This document shows, piece after piece, positions 1 to 6,624 of a stretch of 46,318 nucleotides of DNA. Origin of the DNA: an uncultured Muribaculaceae bacterium (GTDB lineage Bacteria > Bacteroidota > Bacteroidia > Bacteroidales > Muribaculaceae); the NCBI GenBank assembly GCA_947628285.1, contig CANQZK010000002.1, positions 1 to 46,318 on the forward strand, in the 5' to 3' direction. Positions within the stretch are counted from its first letter, which is position 1. Each line of letters starts with the position of its first letter. Below the pieces are notes generated by a model. The model made no database searches. It saw only the letters and a list, made by a program, of their open reading frames with translations, and was not told the DNA's origin. Position numbers and translations under genes: made by a program.

Positions 1-23
1 GATGACCTGGCGAGTTCTTAATT

Positions 24-461
24 TTAGCCTACGGAGGGGAGAATCTGAAAAGTCAACACTTTTTCAGCGCCCTCGTAACGCTCGCTGGTTATTATATCCT
101 TGCTCTTTTGGGCTTGGTCAAGCGACACATCGCTGCTGTAGGAGCTGGAAATAACGCGCAAACTGGGGTCTTGTGTCCACAGCCATGCAGGGAACATGAT
201 AGTTACAATGGTGCTTTTGGTTGTTCCGGGGGGTATGTTGATAATTATGTCGTAGGGCTTTGGCAGGCGGTTTACAATGTAGTAGGCCAGCTTTTGCAGT
301 TCCTCGCACAGGTAGGCAATGTGCCAGTTAAACACAGGCTCTTCGGGTATAATAACCGACCAAAACGTTTCCACAAAACAGTAGAAACGCTTCCTGCACA
401 TTAGAGCCTGCACCTTATCCAGCAGCTCGTTTGTGGGCTGTATTATCTTACCCTTTGCCAT
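24..461 (-). CDS. Terminase large subunit, N-terminal part (cut by window edge and apparent frame break)
   Basis: This is the N-terminal ATPase part of a phage DNA-packaging motor (TerL). Visible are the TerL-type lead-in 'FNWHIAYLCEELQ' and a P-loop-like 'IPPGTTKST' near residues 76-84, then 'WLWTQDPSLRVISSSY', as in TerL ATPase domains. It lies directly after the small terminase gene. The frame closes at base 24 after residue 145, far too short for TerL. Reading on in the -1 frame from a run of five A (T60-T64 on the + strand) gives an open frame to the window edge (SPLRRLKLRTRQVI), so the stop looks like a frame break rather than the true end. TerL identity is likely; the cause of the break is unknown. 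Confidence 0.7.
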   Translation of the reverse strand: MAKGKIIQPTNELLDKVQALMCRKRFYCFVETFWSVIIPEEPVFNWHIAYLCEELQKLAYYIVNRLPKPYDIIINIPPGTTKSTIVTIMFPAWLWTQDPSLRVISSSYSSDVSLDQAQKSKDIITSERYEGAEKVLTFQILPSVG

Positions 462-465
462 GTTG

Positions 466-1128
466 TTACTGTGCTTCTCGTTTGTCGCGCTTTGCCGCTA
501 TGGCATACAGAGTTTCCAGTTCCTGTTCCGACAGCTCGTTAAGGTCTACACCCTGCGTGCTGGCCATAAGGGGCGTGCCGTCCTTGCCTGTAAGCTCGCT
601 GCGTTCGGGGGCGTATATGCCCAGCAGCTTGCGCCTTTCGGCAAGCTGCTGCCTTATTTCACTTATGTAAGCCACGTTGCCACAGCCGCGCTTTTTGGCC
701 TGCTGCTGTTCGGCATAGATAACCTTTGACGCGCCCTCGCCTTGCAGGGCTTTACCGTCCTCGGTTTTCTTGGGGGATACAGGTATGGCCTTTTGCTTTT
801 GCCAGCCCTCCGTGTAGTCCTCCTTGCTTTTTTCCCATGCCTCCCACAGCTCCATTATGCAATCGTCAATACGTGCCAGCTCCAGCGTTACCAGCTCGTC
901 AACGTTGCCCAGCCTATACTCGCGCCACTCGTCCAGCAGCAGCTTTTTATCCTGCTGTATAAGGTTGGGGCTGGGGAGCTTTGGCAGTTGCAGCCGCGCC
1001 TGTACCTCTTGGCATATCTTGCGCACGCTGTAACCCTTTTTGTACAACTCGGCCACAATTTCCAGCCGTGCCAGCCGCTTCTGCCGCTGCTTGCGGTTCT
1101 GCCTGTCGTTAAGTTCTTTTATGTCCAT
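466..1128 (-). CDS. Terminase small subunit
   Basis: A 220-residue protein encoded 4 bases upstream of the TerL frame, the usual TerS-TerL order. The N-terminal third looks like a helix-turn-helix ('VAELYKKGYSVRKICQEV', residues about 26-43), which in TerS binds the packaging site. The middle is charged and helical. The C-terminal part has 'LGIYAPERSELTGKDGTPL', the typical TerS stretch before the TerL-binding tail. It recognises phage DNA and feeds it to the large subunit. The assignment rests on this motif and position; no structure check was possible. Confidence 0.7.
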   Translation of the reverse strand: MDIKELNDRQNRKQRQKRLARLEIVAELYKKGYSVRKICQEVQARLQLPKLPSPNLIQQDKKLLLDEWREYRLGNVDELVTLELARIDDCIMELWEAWEKSKEDYTEGWQKQKAIPVSPKKTEDGKALQGEGASKVIYAEQQQAKKRGCGNVAYISEIRQQLAERRKLLGIYAPERSELTGKDGTPLMASTQGVDLNELSEQELETLYAIAAKRDKREAQ

Positions 1129-1138
1129 AGCGTTGCCG

Positions 1139-1684
1139 TTAACAGGTTATTAGCACAGGGGCAAATGGCAGGCTTTCAATCCAGCGACAAAACTCCTGCC
1201 ACTGTGGGAGCCTGTGGTTCTTGCGCTGGTGGTATATGCGCCGCAAACACTGGTAGCTGTAGCAGTCCACAGCAGCCTGTTCCTTGCCCATAGGTATTTC
1301 GCTTTTGGCCTTAACCAGTTCCTCGCCTGTCAAGCCCTTGCAGTCAATGTGCATGGTGCTTTCGCATGACAGTCTTTCACGGCCAGCCCTGTAGGTTTCC
1401 ATTTCGCGCCACCAGTATATCGGGGCGACCACCTCTGCCCAAACAATTATTCCGCGCATGGCTTTGGCGTGTTCATCGCCAGCACGCACAAGCCGCTGCG
1501 CCAGCTCTAAATCAGCGTTGGCTACAAAGCTCGCGTAATGGCACGTTATTGTTTGGCCGTCAGTGCTGGTTTGGTAGTCCTTGCCGCCCACAATATCCCA
1601 GCTGTGGGGTCTGCTGCCTTTAGGCAGGCGCATGGCACGCAAAGACGGTATTAGGCCAGCTATTTCAAGTGTTGTTATCTGCAT
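1139..1684 (-). CDS. Phage protein, possibly related to flavin-dependent thymidylate synthase (ThyX)
   Basis: A 181-residue soluble protein between the deazaguanine genes and the terminase. The pattern 'APIYWWREMETYRAG' followed by 'CESTMH' resembles phage proteins sometimes annotated as ThyX-like. However, the classical ThyX signature RHRxxSxNExSxR is not visible, so catalytic activity cannot be claimed. If it is a ThyX relative it would act on dUMP or another pyrimidine nucleotide, which would fit a neighbourhood of nucleotide-metabolism genes. Treat it as a conserved phage protein of uncertain function. Confidence 0.4.
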   Translation of the reverse strand: MQITTLEIAGLIPSLRAMRLPKGSRPHSWDIVGGKDYQTSTDGQTITCHYASFVANADLELAQRLVRAGDEHAKAMRGIIVWAEVVAPIYWWREMETYRAGRERLSCESTMHIDCKGLTGEELVKAKSEIPMGKEQAAVDCYSYQCLRRIYHQRKNHRLPQWQEFCRWIESLPFAPVLITC

Positions 1685-1689
1685 ACCAG

Positions 1690-1959
1690 TTACAGGGTTA
1701 TTGTTGCTCCTATGGCTGCGCCCACAGCACCGCCTGCAACAGTGGCCAGCATATCGAATATGTCAAAAAAGGCTATGCGCATACTGTGGTATGCCATATC
1801 CTTGACCTCGGCTGCTACACCAGCCGCGCCAGCGCACAGCAGCCCACAGGTAAACGCTGGCCAGTAGGTACAGCCAGCATACGTTACGGCCAGCAGCATT
1901 GCGCCGACAATGGCCGCAATAGCACCGCAAATAAGGTGCTTAATTTTGTCCTTTCTCAT
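1690..1959 (-). CDS. Small membrane protein
   Basis: An 89-residue protein with a basic start 'MRKDKIKH', a hydrophobic stretch at about residues 11-30, a second at about 33-48, an acidic 'EVKD' turn and a C-terminal Gly/Ala-rich hydrophobic helix. The layout (start-KH, ExKD, D-x-x-D, Gly-rich helix) resembles small YfiM/DUF2279-like membrane proteins in Bacteroidota phages. Its start codon overlaps the folE stop (ATGA). A holin role is conceivable from size and topology, but nothing in the sequence proves it and a lysin is not visible nearby. Confidence 0.5.
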   Translation of the reverse strand: MRKDKIKHLICGAIAAIVGAMLLAVTYAGCTYWPAFTCGLLCAGAAGVAAEVKDMAYHSMRIAFFDIFDMLATVAGGAVGAAIGATITL

Positions 1960-2552
1960 TTCATTTGGTTTATTAGGTTCATAAACTCAGCCCTTAACGC
2001 ACTGTCGGTTTGGAACAGGCCAGTTAAGCAGCTGCTTACCATTTCGCCTTTCTTACGCGCTCCGCGCATGGTCTTGCACAGGTGTTCGCCACGCATTACC
2101 AGCGCAATGCCCAGCGGTGGATATTCGCCGCCCAGTGCATCGCCCAGCATTTCCACCACCTCATGTGTAAGCCGTTCCTGCACCTGTAGTTTGGCCGCGC
2201 AATAGTCCACCACGCGCCCGATTTTGGAAATGCCCAGTATTTTGCCTTTGGGGTGTGGCAGGTAGGCGAAATAATACTTGCCAAAGAAAGGCATCATGTG
2301 GTGTTCACAGCAGCTGTAAAAGTCGCCTGTGTCCACTACCATGCTGTCGTACACAATGCCGTCCTCGCCGTTGGGGAACGTTGTTATGTTCGGCTTTTGG
2401 GCTGGGTTATAGCCCCTGTATATTTCGGCATACATACGCGCAACGCGCTTGGGCGTGTCCTGTAGCCCTGTGCGCTGTGGGTTGTCACCGATAAGCTCCA
2501 GCAGTTCCTGTACCAGCTGGGCTATTCGTTGCTCTTTTTGTCCTTTTTCCAT
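1956..2552 (-). CDS. folE: GTP cyclohydrolase I
   Basis: FolE converts GTP to dihydroneopterin triphosphate, the first step of both folate and 7-deazaguanine synthesis. Visible are 'NPQRTGLQDTPKRVARMY', the zinc/catalytic 'CEHHMMPFFGK', 'ISKIGRVV' and the C-terminal 'GEHLCKTMRG', where most homologues have 'AEHLCM'. About 198 residues from the chosen Met at 2552 matches the family; the track's longer frame adds an unrelated N-terminus. With queD, queE and dpdA upstream in the same operon, it most likely supplies deazaguanine for phage DNA. Its TGA stop overlaps the next start, so TGA is a genuine stop in this phage. Confidence 0.93.
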   Translation of the reverse strand: MEKGQKEQRIAQLVQELLELIGDNPQRTGLQDTPKRVARMYAEIYRGYNPAQKPNITTFPNGEDGIVYDSMVVDTGDFYSCCEHHMMPFFGKYYFAYLPHPKGKILGISKIGRVVDYCAAKLQVQERLTHEVVEMLGDALGGEYPPLGIALVMRGEHLCKTMRGARKKGEMVSSCLTGLFQTDSALRAEFMNLINQMK

Positions 2553-2692
2553 TGGTCGTATGTTTTGCAAAGCGTTTGCAGCGTGTACTGGCTCATAGGC
2601 ACAACACGGAGACCACCAGCATAACCCACGCTGGCAAACGCTGCTTTGAATATCTGCCAAAACAGGTGCTTATAACTCGTCTGCTTGGGCAT
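2522..2692 (-). CDS. Small hypothetical protein between queD and folE
   Basis: A 56-residue frame starting at an internal Met (MPKQTSYKHLFWQ...) exactly fills the 117-base gap between queD and the chosen folE start, overlapping queD by 23 and folE by 31 bases. Short overlaps of this kind are common in this operon. It has a moderately hydrophobic middle and a Lys-rich tail 'KKDKKSNE'. I do not recognise a family. The fit into the gap argues for a real gene, but it could be a chance frame. Confidence 0.4.
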   Translation of the reverse strand: MPKQTSYKHLFWQIFKAAFASVGYAGGLRVVPMSQYTLQTLCKTYDQWKKDKKSNE

Positions 2693-3026
2693 TGTTGTGG
2701 CTGGTATAAATTGCAACATTGCCCTCGCTTTCCTGCACCTTGCATTTGTAGCACTGGGGTATGCGCTGCACCACCCAGCGTGCGATGTTTTCCGCTGTAG
2801 GGTTGAAGCCCAGCACCTCATTAAGGTTGCTGTGGTCTAACTTGCCGTGTATGGCATTTTTGATATGCTTGAAGTCGCACACCATGCCGTCAGCGTTTAG
2901 CTTTTTGGCCTTGCAGTACACTGTTATAATCCAGTTATGGCCATGCAGGCCACCACAGGGGCTGTCATAGCTTAATTGCAGCCTGTGGCACGCTGCAATT
3001 TCCATTCGCTTTGAAACGTAATACAT
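2670..3026 (-). CDS. queD: 6-carboxy-5,6,7,8-tetrahydropterin synthase
   Basis: QueD turns dihydroneopterin triphosphate into 6-carboxytetrahydropterin, step two of the 7-deazaguanine pathway. Zinc-binding histidines and the catalytic Cys are visible in 'AACHRLQL' and 'CGGLHGHNW'. 'KLDHSNLNEVL' and 'QESEGNVAIYT' match the conserved LDHxxLN and C-terminal Glu regions. I chose the Met at 3026, 2 bases after the queE stop, giving 118 residues, the usual size. It sits between queE and folE in the cassette. Confidence 0.93.
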   Translation of the reverse strand: MYYVSKRMEIAACHRLQLSYDSPCGGLHGHNWIITVYCKAKKLNADGMVCDFKHIKNAIHGKLDHSNLNEVLGFNPTAENIARWVVQRIPQCYKCKVQESEGNVAIYTSHNNAQADEL

Positions 3027-3028
3027 GG

Positions 3029-3613
3029 TTATTCTATGCCGATAAATTTGTGCCACTGCATACCCAGCCGCCAGCTGGGGTGTTCCGTTACCAGCGTAAG
3101 GCAGTGGGCGATATTGTCTTTGTTGGGTTGCTCGCCGTCAAAGCAGGGCGACAGGAAATAATGCCGTGCAAACTTGTGTGGCACAGGCATAGGGTCGCCA
3201 GCCTTTACCACATAGCGAAGCTCGTCTATGTTGTCGGGGGCTATCTTGGCGGTCTTGGGGCTGCACACAATGTAATCCACGCCATCGGGCACAGGGAGCA
3301 GGCCGTTTGTTTCTATGCTAATAAACCAGCCGTAACGTTTGAACTCGGCGATTAGCCAGCTGTCCAGCTGTAGTGTTGGCTCGCCACCGCACAGGCTCAC
3401 ACTGGCACAGCGGTTGCCGATGCGCCTGCACTCCTGCACAATTTCGTGTGCTGTCATTTCCTTGTAGCTGCTGGCATGGTCGGTGTCGCAGAAAGGACAA
3501 TGCAGGTTACAGCCGCTAAAGCGCACAAACACCTGTGGAGTGCCTACACGTGCGCCCTCGCCCTGTATGCTGTAAAAGATTTTGTTTACCTTGTAGGTCT
3601 TTTCAGTATTCAT
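3029..3613 (-). CDS. queE: 7-carboxy-7-deazaguanine synthase (radical SAM)
   Basis: QueE rearranges 6-carboxytetrahydropterin to 7-carboxy-7-deazaguanine (CDG) using SAM and an iron-sulfur cluster. The N-terminus shows the diagnostic 'YSIQGEGARVGTPQVFVRFSGC', the CxxxCxxC cluster motif in 'CNLHCPFC', then 'CGGEPTLQ' for SAM contact and 'IETNG'. Length 194 fits the shorter QueE forms. No queC (CDG to preQ0) follows in this window, so CDG itself, or preQ0 made by the host, would be the substrate for the downstream transglycosylase. Confidence 0.95.
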   Translation of the reverse strand: MNTEKTYKVNKIFYSIQGEGARVGTPQVFVRFSGCNLHCPFCDTDHASSYKEMTAHEIVQECRRIGNRCASVSLCGGEPTLQLDSWLIAEFKRYGWFISIETNGLLPVPDGVDYIVCSPKTAKIAPDNIDELRYVVKAGDPMPVPHKFARHYFLSPCFDGEQPNKDNIAHCLTLVTEHPSWRLGMQWHKFIGIE

Positions 3614-3633
3614 ATTGTTGGGGGTTAAATTGG

Positions 3634-4449
3634 TTACATATTATCCCTGCACCAGCGTTGGTAAAGCACCCACTGGTCAAAGTTGTTTTGGGCTGCTGCC
3701 ATTGTTATCAGCTTCTTGCCTTCGGGGGCTTTGGTCTTGCCCATTACGCCTGTGCGAGGGTCAAAGTGGTACACAAAGCCGCCCAAATTGCCAGCCAGCC
3801 ATGCAGTGCTATCACAGCTGTAAAACCTGTGGCGGTGCTGCTGCCATACGCTTATCGCTGTAAGCCCCAGTCCATGCACCTTACAGCCATGCTCTGCGGC
3901 CACGTCCAAAAACCAGCCCAGCTGCGCATACTTGTGCGCCTTAAACCAGCTTGTTGTTTTGGTAGCACCGCCCAGCGACAGGCTGGCATAAGGGTACTCC
4001 TTGCAAATGTCTATCCACGCCTGCTTGCCCCTGCACGTGTGCCAGCATGGTATTGGCTGCATACCTGTGCGCCGTTCCATACGCTCGCGCAAACGCCGTG
4101 CGTCCTCCACGCTGGCCACCCAGTCAATATCCATTTCCACAAAGTTCTTTATGCCGTTGCCCAGCACCCAGTCGCAATATTCGTCCGTGTACCGTTCCCA
4201 GTTCACAGCATACTTATCGTCCTGCATAAAGGTAAATGCGCCGCTATCAATTAGCAGGTTGCAGGCGTTGCTGTTTTGGATTACAGGGTATTTCTTATTC
4301 TTGCGTGCATAGTAAAAACTTTGCAGCAGGTTTATGCGCTTGGGGTCGTTGTGCAGCCTGTCGGGTTGCTGGTAACGTGTCAACGGTGTATCGGGGCTTA
4401 AGCCCATCATGCGTATGTAGTCAAACTCGCCAGCCAAATACAGTTCCAT
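3634..4449 (-). CDS. dpdA: DpdA-like DNA guanine transglycosylase (TGT superfamily)
   Basis: A 271-residue phage-type member of the tRNA-guanine transglycosylase superfamily. It shows 'LLIDSGAFTF' (DSGAF, the catalytic/guanine-binding loop of DpdA-type enzymes) at about residue 66, 'VEMDIDWV' around 104 (candidate nucleophile Asp region), 'IPCWHTCRG', 'ASLSLGGA' and 'VHGLGLTA'. DpdA swaps guanine in DNA for a 7-deazaguanine base, protecting phage DNA from restriction. Its place in one operon with queE, queD and folE makes a DNA rather than tRNA role likely. The base actually inserted is not determined. Confidence 0.85.
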   Translation of the reverse strand: MELYLAGEFDYIRMMGLSPDTPLTRYQQPDRLHNDPKRINLLQSFYYARKNKKYPVIQNSNACNLLIDSGAFTFMQDDKYAVNWERYTDEYCDWVLGNGIKNFVEMDIDWVASVEDARRLRERMERRTGMQPIPCWHTCRGKQAWIDICKEYPYASLSLGGATKTTSWFKAHKYAQLGWFLDVAAEHGCKVHGLGLTAISVWQQHRHRFYSCDSTAWLAGNLGGFVYHFDPRTGVMGKTKAPEGKKLITMAAAQNNFDQWVLYQRWCRDNM

Positions 4450-4459
4450 AGCACCTGCG

Positions 4460-5116
4460 TTATTTAACCTTTACACCTGCATAATCGGCCACAGCAGCCT
4501 CCACCACCTGCCTTATTTCCTCCAGCTCGGCCTCCAACTCCTGTGGCACGCTAACAAGCACGTGCAGCCCCTTTTCTTTGTTGCCGCTGTTGTCAGCGTC
4601 AGTAAAAAAGCTGTCTATGTCCGTGTCTGTGTTATGCCATATATCCATGCCCCACTCGGCCAGCAAGTCGTTATCCCACTCGTTTGCCAGCTTGTCAAAA
4701 TCGTTTTTGCCAAAGCTGACGTTATCCTTAATCACAAACTCGGCCTTTTCTGCATCCGTAAGGTCTGCACCCAAATACACCTTTACCAGTGGCCGCTGCT
4801 GCCACTTTGTCCAGTATTCCAGCAGCTCCTGCTGTTCAAACTGGGTCATGCGCTTAAACTTGGTTTGCTTGTTGAGCGCGTCCAGTATGGCCTGCTGGCT
4901 CATTTGCTGTATAAGCAGCATGGCACGTATGCGCATATTGCCGCCATACACCACGTGCGTTACAGCGTCTATTACTGGGGGGCGAAGTGCCAGCATTTTA
5001 GGGAACACCAAAATGCTCTGCACCAGCAGCTCCATTTTGTCGTCCGTTATCTCACGGGGGTTGTTGGCATTAAGGACAATATCCGTAAGCAGCATATTTT
5101 TAAGGTCGTTTGCCAT
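4460..5116 (-). CDS. ParB-like N-terminal domain protein
   Basis: A 218-residue protein opening with a ParB/sulfiredoxin-like fold. 'LTDIVLNANNPREI' is the standard beta-strand plus NPR start, followed by 'LRPPVIDA' and 'VVYGGNMRIRAM', the ParB GxxRxxA nucleotide-binding box. The rest resembles phage ParB-like proteins that accompany DNA-modification enzymes ('LLAEWGMDIW'). It is the first gene of the deazaguanine cassette and has its own likely promoter. A role in choosing sites for modification or using NTP is inference; partition is unlikely for an integrated element without a ParA in view. Confidence 0.75.
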   Translation of the reverse strand: MANDLKNMLLTDIVLNANNPREITDDKMELLVQSILVFPKMLALRPPVIDAVTHVVYGGNMRIRAMLLIQQMSQQAILDALNKQTKFKRMTQFEQQELLEYWTKWQQRPLVKVYLGADLTDAEKAEFVIKDNVSFGKNDFDKLANEWDNDLLAEWGMDIWHNTDTDIDSFFTDADNSGNKEKGLHVLVSVPQELEAELEEIRQVVEAAVADYAGVKVK

Positions 5117-5138
5117 TGTCGTACATAAAATTTGCGTA

Positions 5139-5146
5139 CAAAGTTA
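5139..5146 (-). promoter_or_regulatory. Likely -7 element for the parB-like/dpdA/queE operon
   Basis: On the minus strand this reads TAACTTTG, a full match to the Bacteroidota -7 consensus TAnnTTTG, 22 bases before the ParB-like start codon. No TTTG is found at the proper -33 distance. It lies inside the left arm of a long inverted repeat, so it may be a regulated promoter. Confidence 0.5.
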
Positions 5147-5189
5147 AGGCACAAAGCGTGTTTATTCTTCACGTTTTGTGCCTAACTTT
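5140..5189. repeat. Long inverted repeat overlapping the modification-cassette promoter
   Basis: The arms at 5140-5160 and 5170-5189 are complementary over about 20 base pairs with one bulged A and one G-T wobble; the loop is 9 bases. The core is AAAGTTA(A)GGCACAAA. No U-tract follows on either side, so it does not look like a simple terminator. It could be an operator for a dimeric regulator, an attenuator, or a processed hairpin. Confidence 0.75.
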
Positions 5190-5264
5190 TGAAAGTAAAA
5201 TGAACTTTTGGCTTTTTGCCTATTTAGCCCATAGTTCCTGCTTGCATACCTGCATAAATTCCTC

Positions 5265-5558
5265 TTAACTGTGGCAAACATGGTAATGGTGTCCCAGTGC
5301 CTTAACGTGCTTTTCAAACTCTACCTGTTTGTGCGTTTGCTTGCCTTTGGGCGTTTTCATTTCCACGTATATGTGCCTGTCTTTTGTTACTATTACCAAA
5401 TCGGCCACGCCTGCCATTGCTCCCTCGGCCTTTAGCTTTGCGGCCACTACTGCATTACGCTGGCCACCATTTGGCACTGCGTAAATAAGCAGGTTGGGAA
5501 ACTGGTAGCGGAAATAATTTACACAGGCCACCTGTATGTTATGCTCTATTTCCTGCAT
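5265..5558 (-). CDS. VRR-NUC domain nuclease
   Basis: A 97-residue stand-alone VRR-NUC protein (PD-(D/E)xK superfamily). The pattern is 'AVPNGGQRN' (the PNGG box), 'GVADLVIV' carrying the catalytic Asp, and 'YVEMKTPKG' carrying the ExK pair. Phage VRR-NUC enzymes are proposed to cut branched DNA structures made in replication or recombination. It lies next to ssb, which fits that role. Length is normal for stand-alone members. Confidence 0.88.
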   Translation of the reverse strand: MQEIEHNIQVACVNYFRYQFPNLLIYAVPNGGQRNAVVAAKLKAEGAMAGVADLVIVTKDRHIYVEMKTPKGKQTHKQVEFEKHVKALGHHYHVCHS

Positions 5559-5579
5559 TTTTGTGGTGGTTACAGGTTT

Positions 5580-5996
5580 TTAGTAAGGGCATTCATCGGT
5601 ATTATACCCAGCGTATGCACCTGCGCTTGGCTGCTGGGGTTGCTGCTGTTGCGCATCGCCGTTTTTAAGCAGCACAATGTTTTCGGCGATTATTTCCGTT
5701 ATGTAGCGTTTTTGATGCTGCTCGTTTTCATACGAGCGATAACGGATTTTGCCCTCTACATACACCTGCGAGCCTTGCAGCAGGTAGCGTTCCACTATTG
5801 TTGCCAGCCCAGCCCATGCGACCACGTTGTGCCACTCCGTGCGTGCTGGTACTTGCTCGCCAGTCTGCTTGTTGGTAAAGGCAGGTTCGGTGGTAGCCAG
5901 TGAAAACTGCGCTACCTTTGCACCACTGGCCAGCGTTCTTACATCGGGCGTTTTGCCCACGTTCCCTATTAGGGTTGCTCTATTCAAACTTCCCAT
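5580..5996 (-). CDS. ssb: Single-stranded DNA-binding protein
   Basis: A 138-residue SSB with the OB fold 'NRATLIGNVGKTPDVR', 'VAQFSLATTE', 'EWHNVVAW' and 'VYVEGKIRYRSYE'. A Gln-rich linker (about residues 115-123) leads to an acidic tip ending 'DECPY', a variant of the usual DDDIPF tail that recruits other proteins. It coats single strands during replication and RecT-mediated recombination. The region upstream of the start (5997-6181) is AT-rich and without a gene. Confidence 0.93.
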   Translation of the reverse strand: MGSLNRATLIGNVGKTPDVRTLASGAKVAQFSLATTEPAFTNKQTGEQVPARTEWHNVVAWAGLATIVERYLLQGSQVYVEGKIRYRSYENEQHQKRYITEIIAENIVLLKNGDAQQQQPQQPSAGAYAGYNTDECPY

Positions 5997-6181
5997 GCTG
6001 TTTTTGTTTTTGCGTTCTTTTTTTGGGATGTATTTTTATGCCAGCAGCAGGCTGTTTTACTGCCTAACTGCTATTACTTGTATTATTATATTAAATTATA
6101 TATACACACATACCTGCTATATAACATTCCACTGTAAGAGGGGTGTGCGTACAGGCGTAAAGCCGTAAACGGACTGGCCGT
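5997..6181. other. AT-rich intergenic region upstream of ssb
   Basis: About 185 bases, mostly A and T, including T-runs just before the ssb start and a stretch 'attatattaaattatatat' near 6091. A 7-bp hairpin (TAAACGG, 6166-6172, with CCGTTTA, 6178-6184) overlaps the stop of the leftward gene at 6182. Without a U-tract it is a weak terminator candidate. I see no coding frame or TAnnTTTG element here. Confidence 0.5.
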
Positions 6182-6592
6182 TTAGCCGTATGGCGAGCGC
6201 ACGCAAAAGGAGCGTGTGCGGAACCAGTACGGACGCGGTTTTGCATACCGTTTACGGTTCGGAAACGTTTTGCCGAACTGCGCCAGCCGCGACCTGCCGA
6301 ACTCGCGCTGCTCGCGCTTTAGCTGTGCCAGTTCCTCGGACACATCACTGCTTACATGCTTTAGCCCTCGTTTTATTTCCTCGGCCATAAGTGCCGCCTG
6401 CTTTTGCAGCATGGCACATTGCTCCATACAATCGGCCATACTTTCGCCCATTTGCCTTATATCCTCGGTTGTATAGCCCAAAGCCAGTGCCAGCTGCTCA
6501 AACGCCTTGCGTGCTGCCGAGCTGCGCATAGCCTTTTTGTATGCCTTTACGTCCTTTGGTGTTGCAGGCGTTTGTATAGTTACGCTATTCAT
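6182..6592 (-). CDS. Hypothetical protein with helical core and basic tail
   Basis: A 136-residue protein I do not recognise. Residues about 15-95 are charged and probably helical ('ALGYTTEDIRQMGESMADCMEQ', 'VSEELAQLKREQREF'). The last 30 residues are rich in Arg, Lys, Pro and aromatic residues, suggesting nucleic-acid contact or read-out into non-coding DNA. It is co-directional with the early operon between the GNAT-YopX gene and ssb. Confidence 0.55.
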   Translation of the reverse strand: MNSVTIQTPATPKDVKAYKKAMRSSAARKAFEQLALALGYTTEDIRQMGESMADCMEQCAMLQKQAALMAEEIKRGLKHVSSDVSEELAQLKREQREFGRSRLAQFGKTFPNRKRYAKPRPYWFRTRSFCVRSPYG

Positions 6593-6624
6593 GGCTATCG
6601 CTTATATAATTTGAATAATTGAAG

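Noticed and set aside
1690-1959. Definite holin call
   Set aside because: Size and helices fit, but no endolysin is adjacent and the gene sits between folE and TerS-side genes; evidence is too weak.
4460-5116. ParB-like protein as part of a plasmid partition system
   Set aside because: No ParA or parS-like cluster is visible, and the gene heads a DNA-modification operon in an integrated element.
5997-6181. AT-rich stretch upstream of ssb as the phage replication origin
   Set aside because: No iterons were found there; the array in the initiator gene with its own AT-rich flank is a much better candidate.
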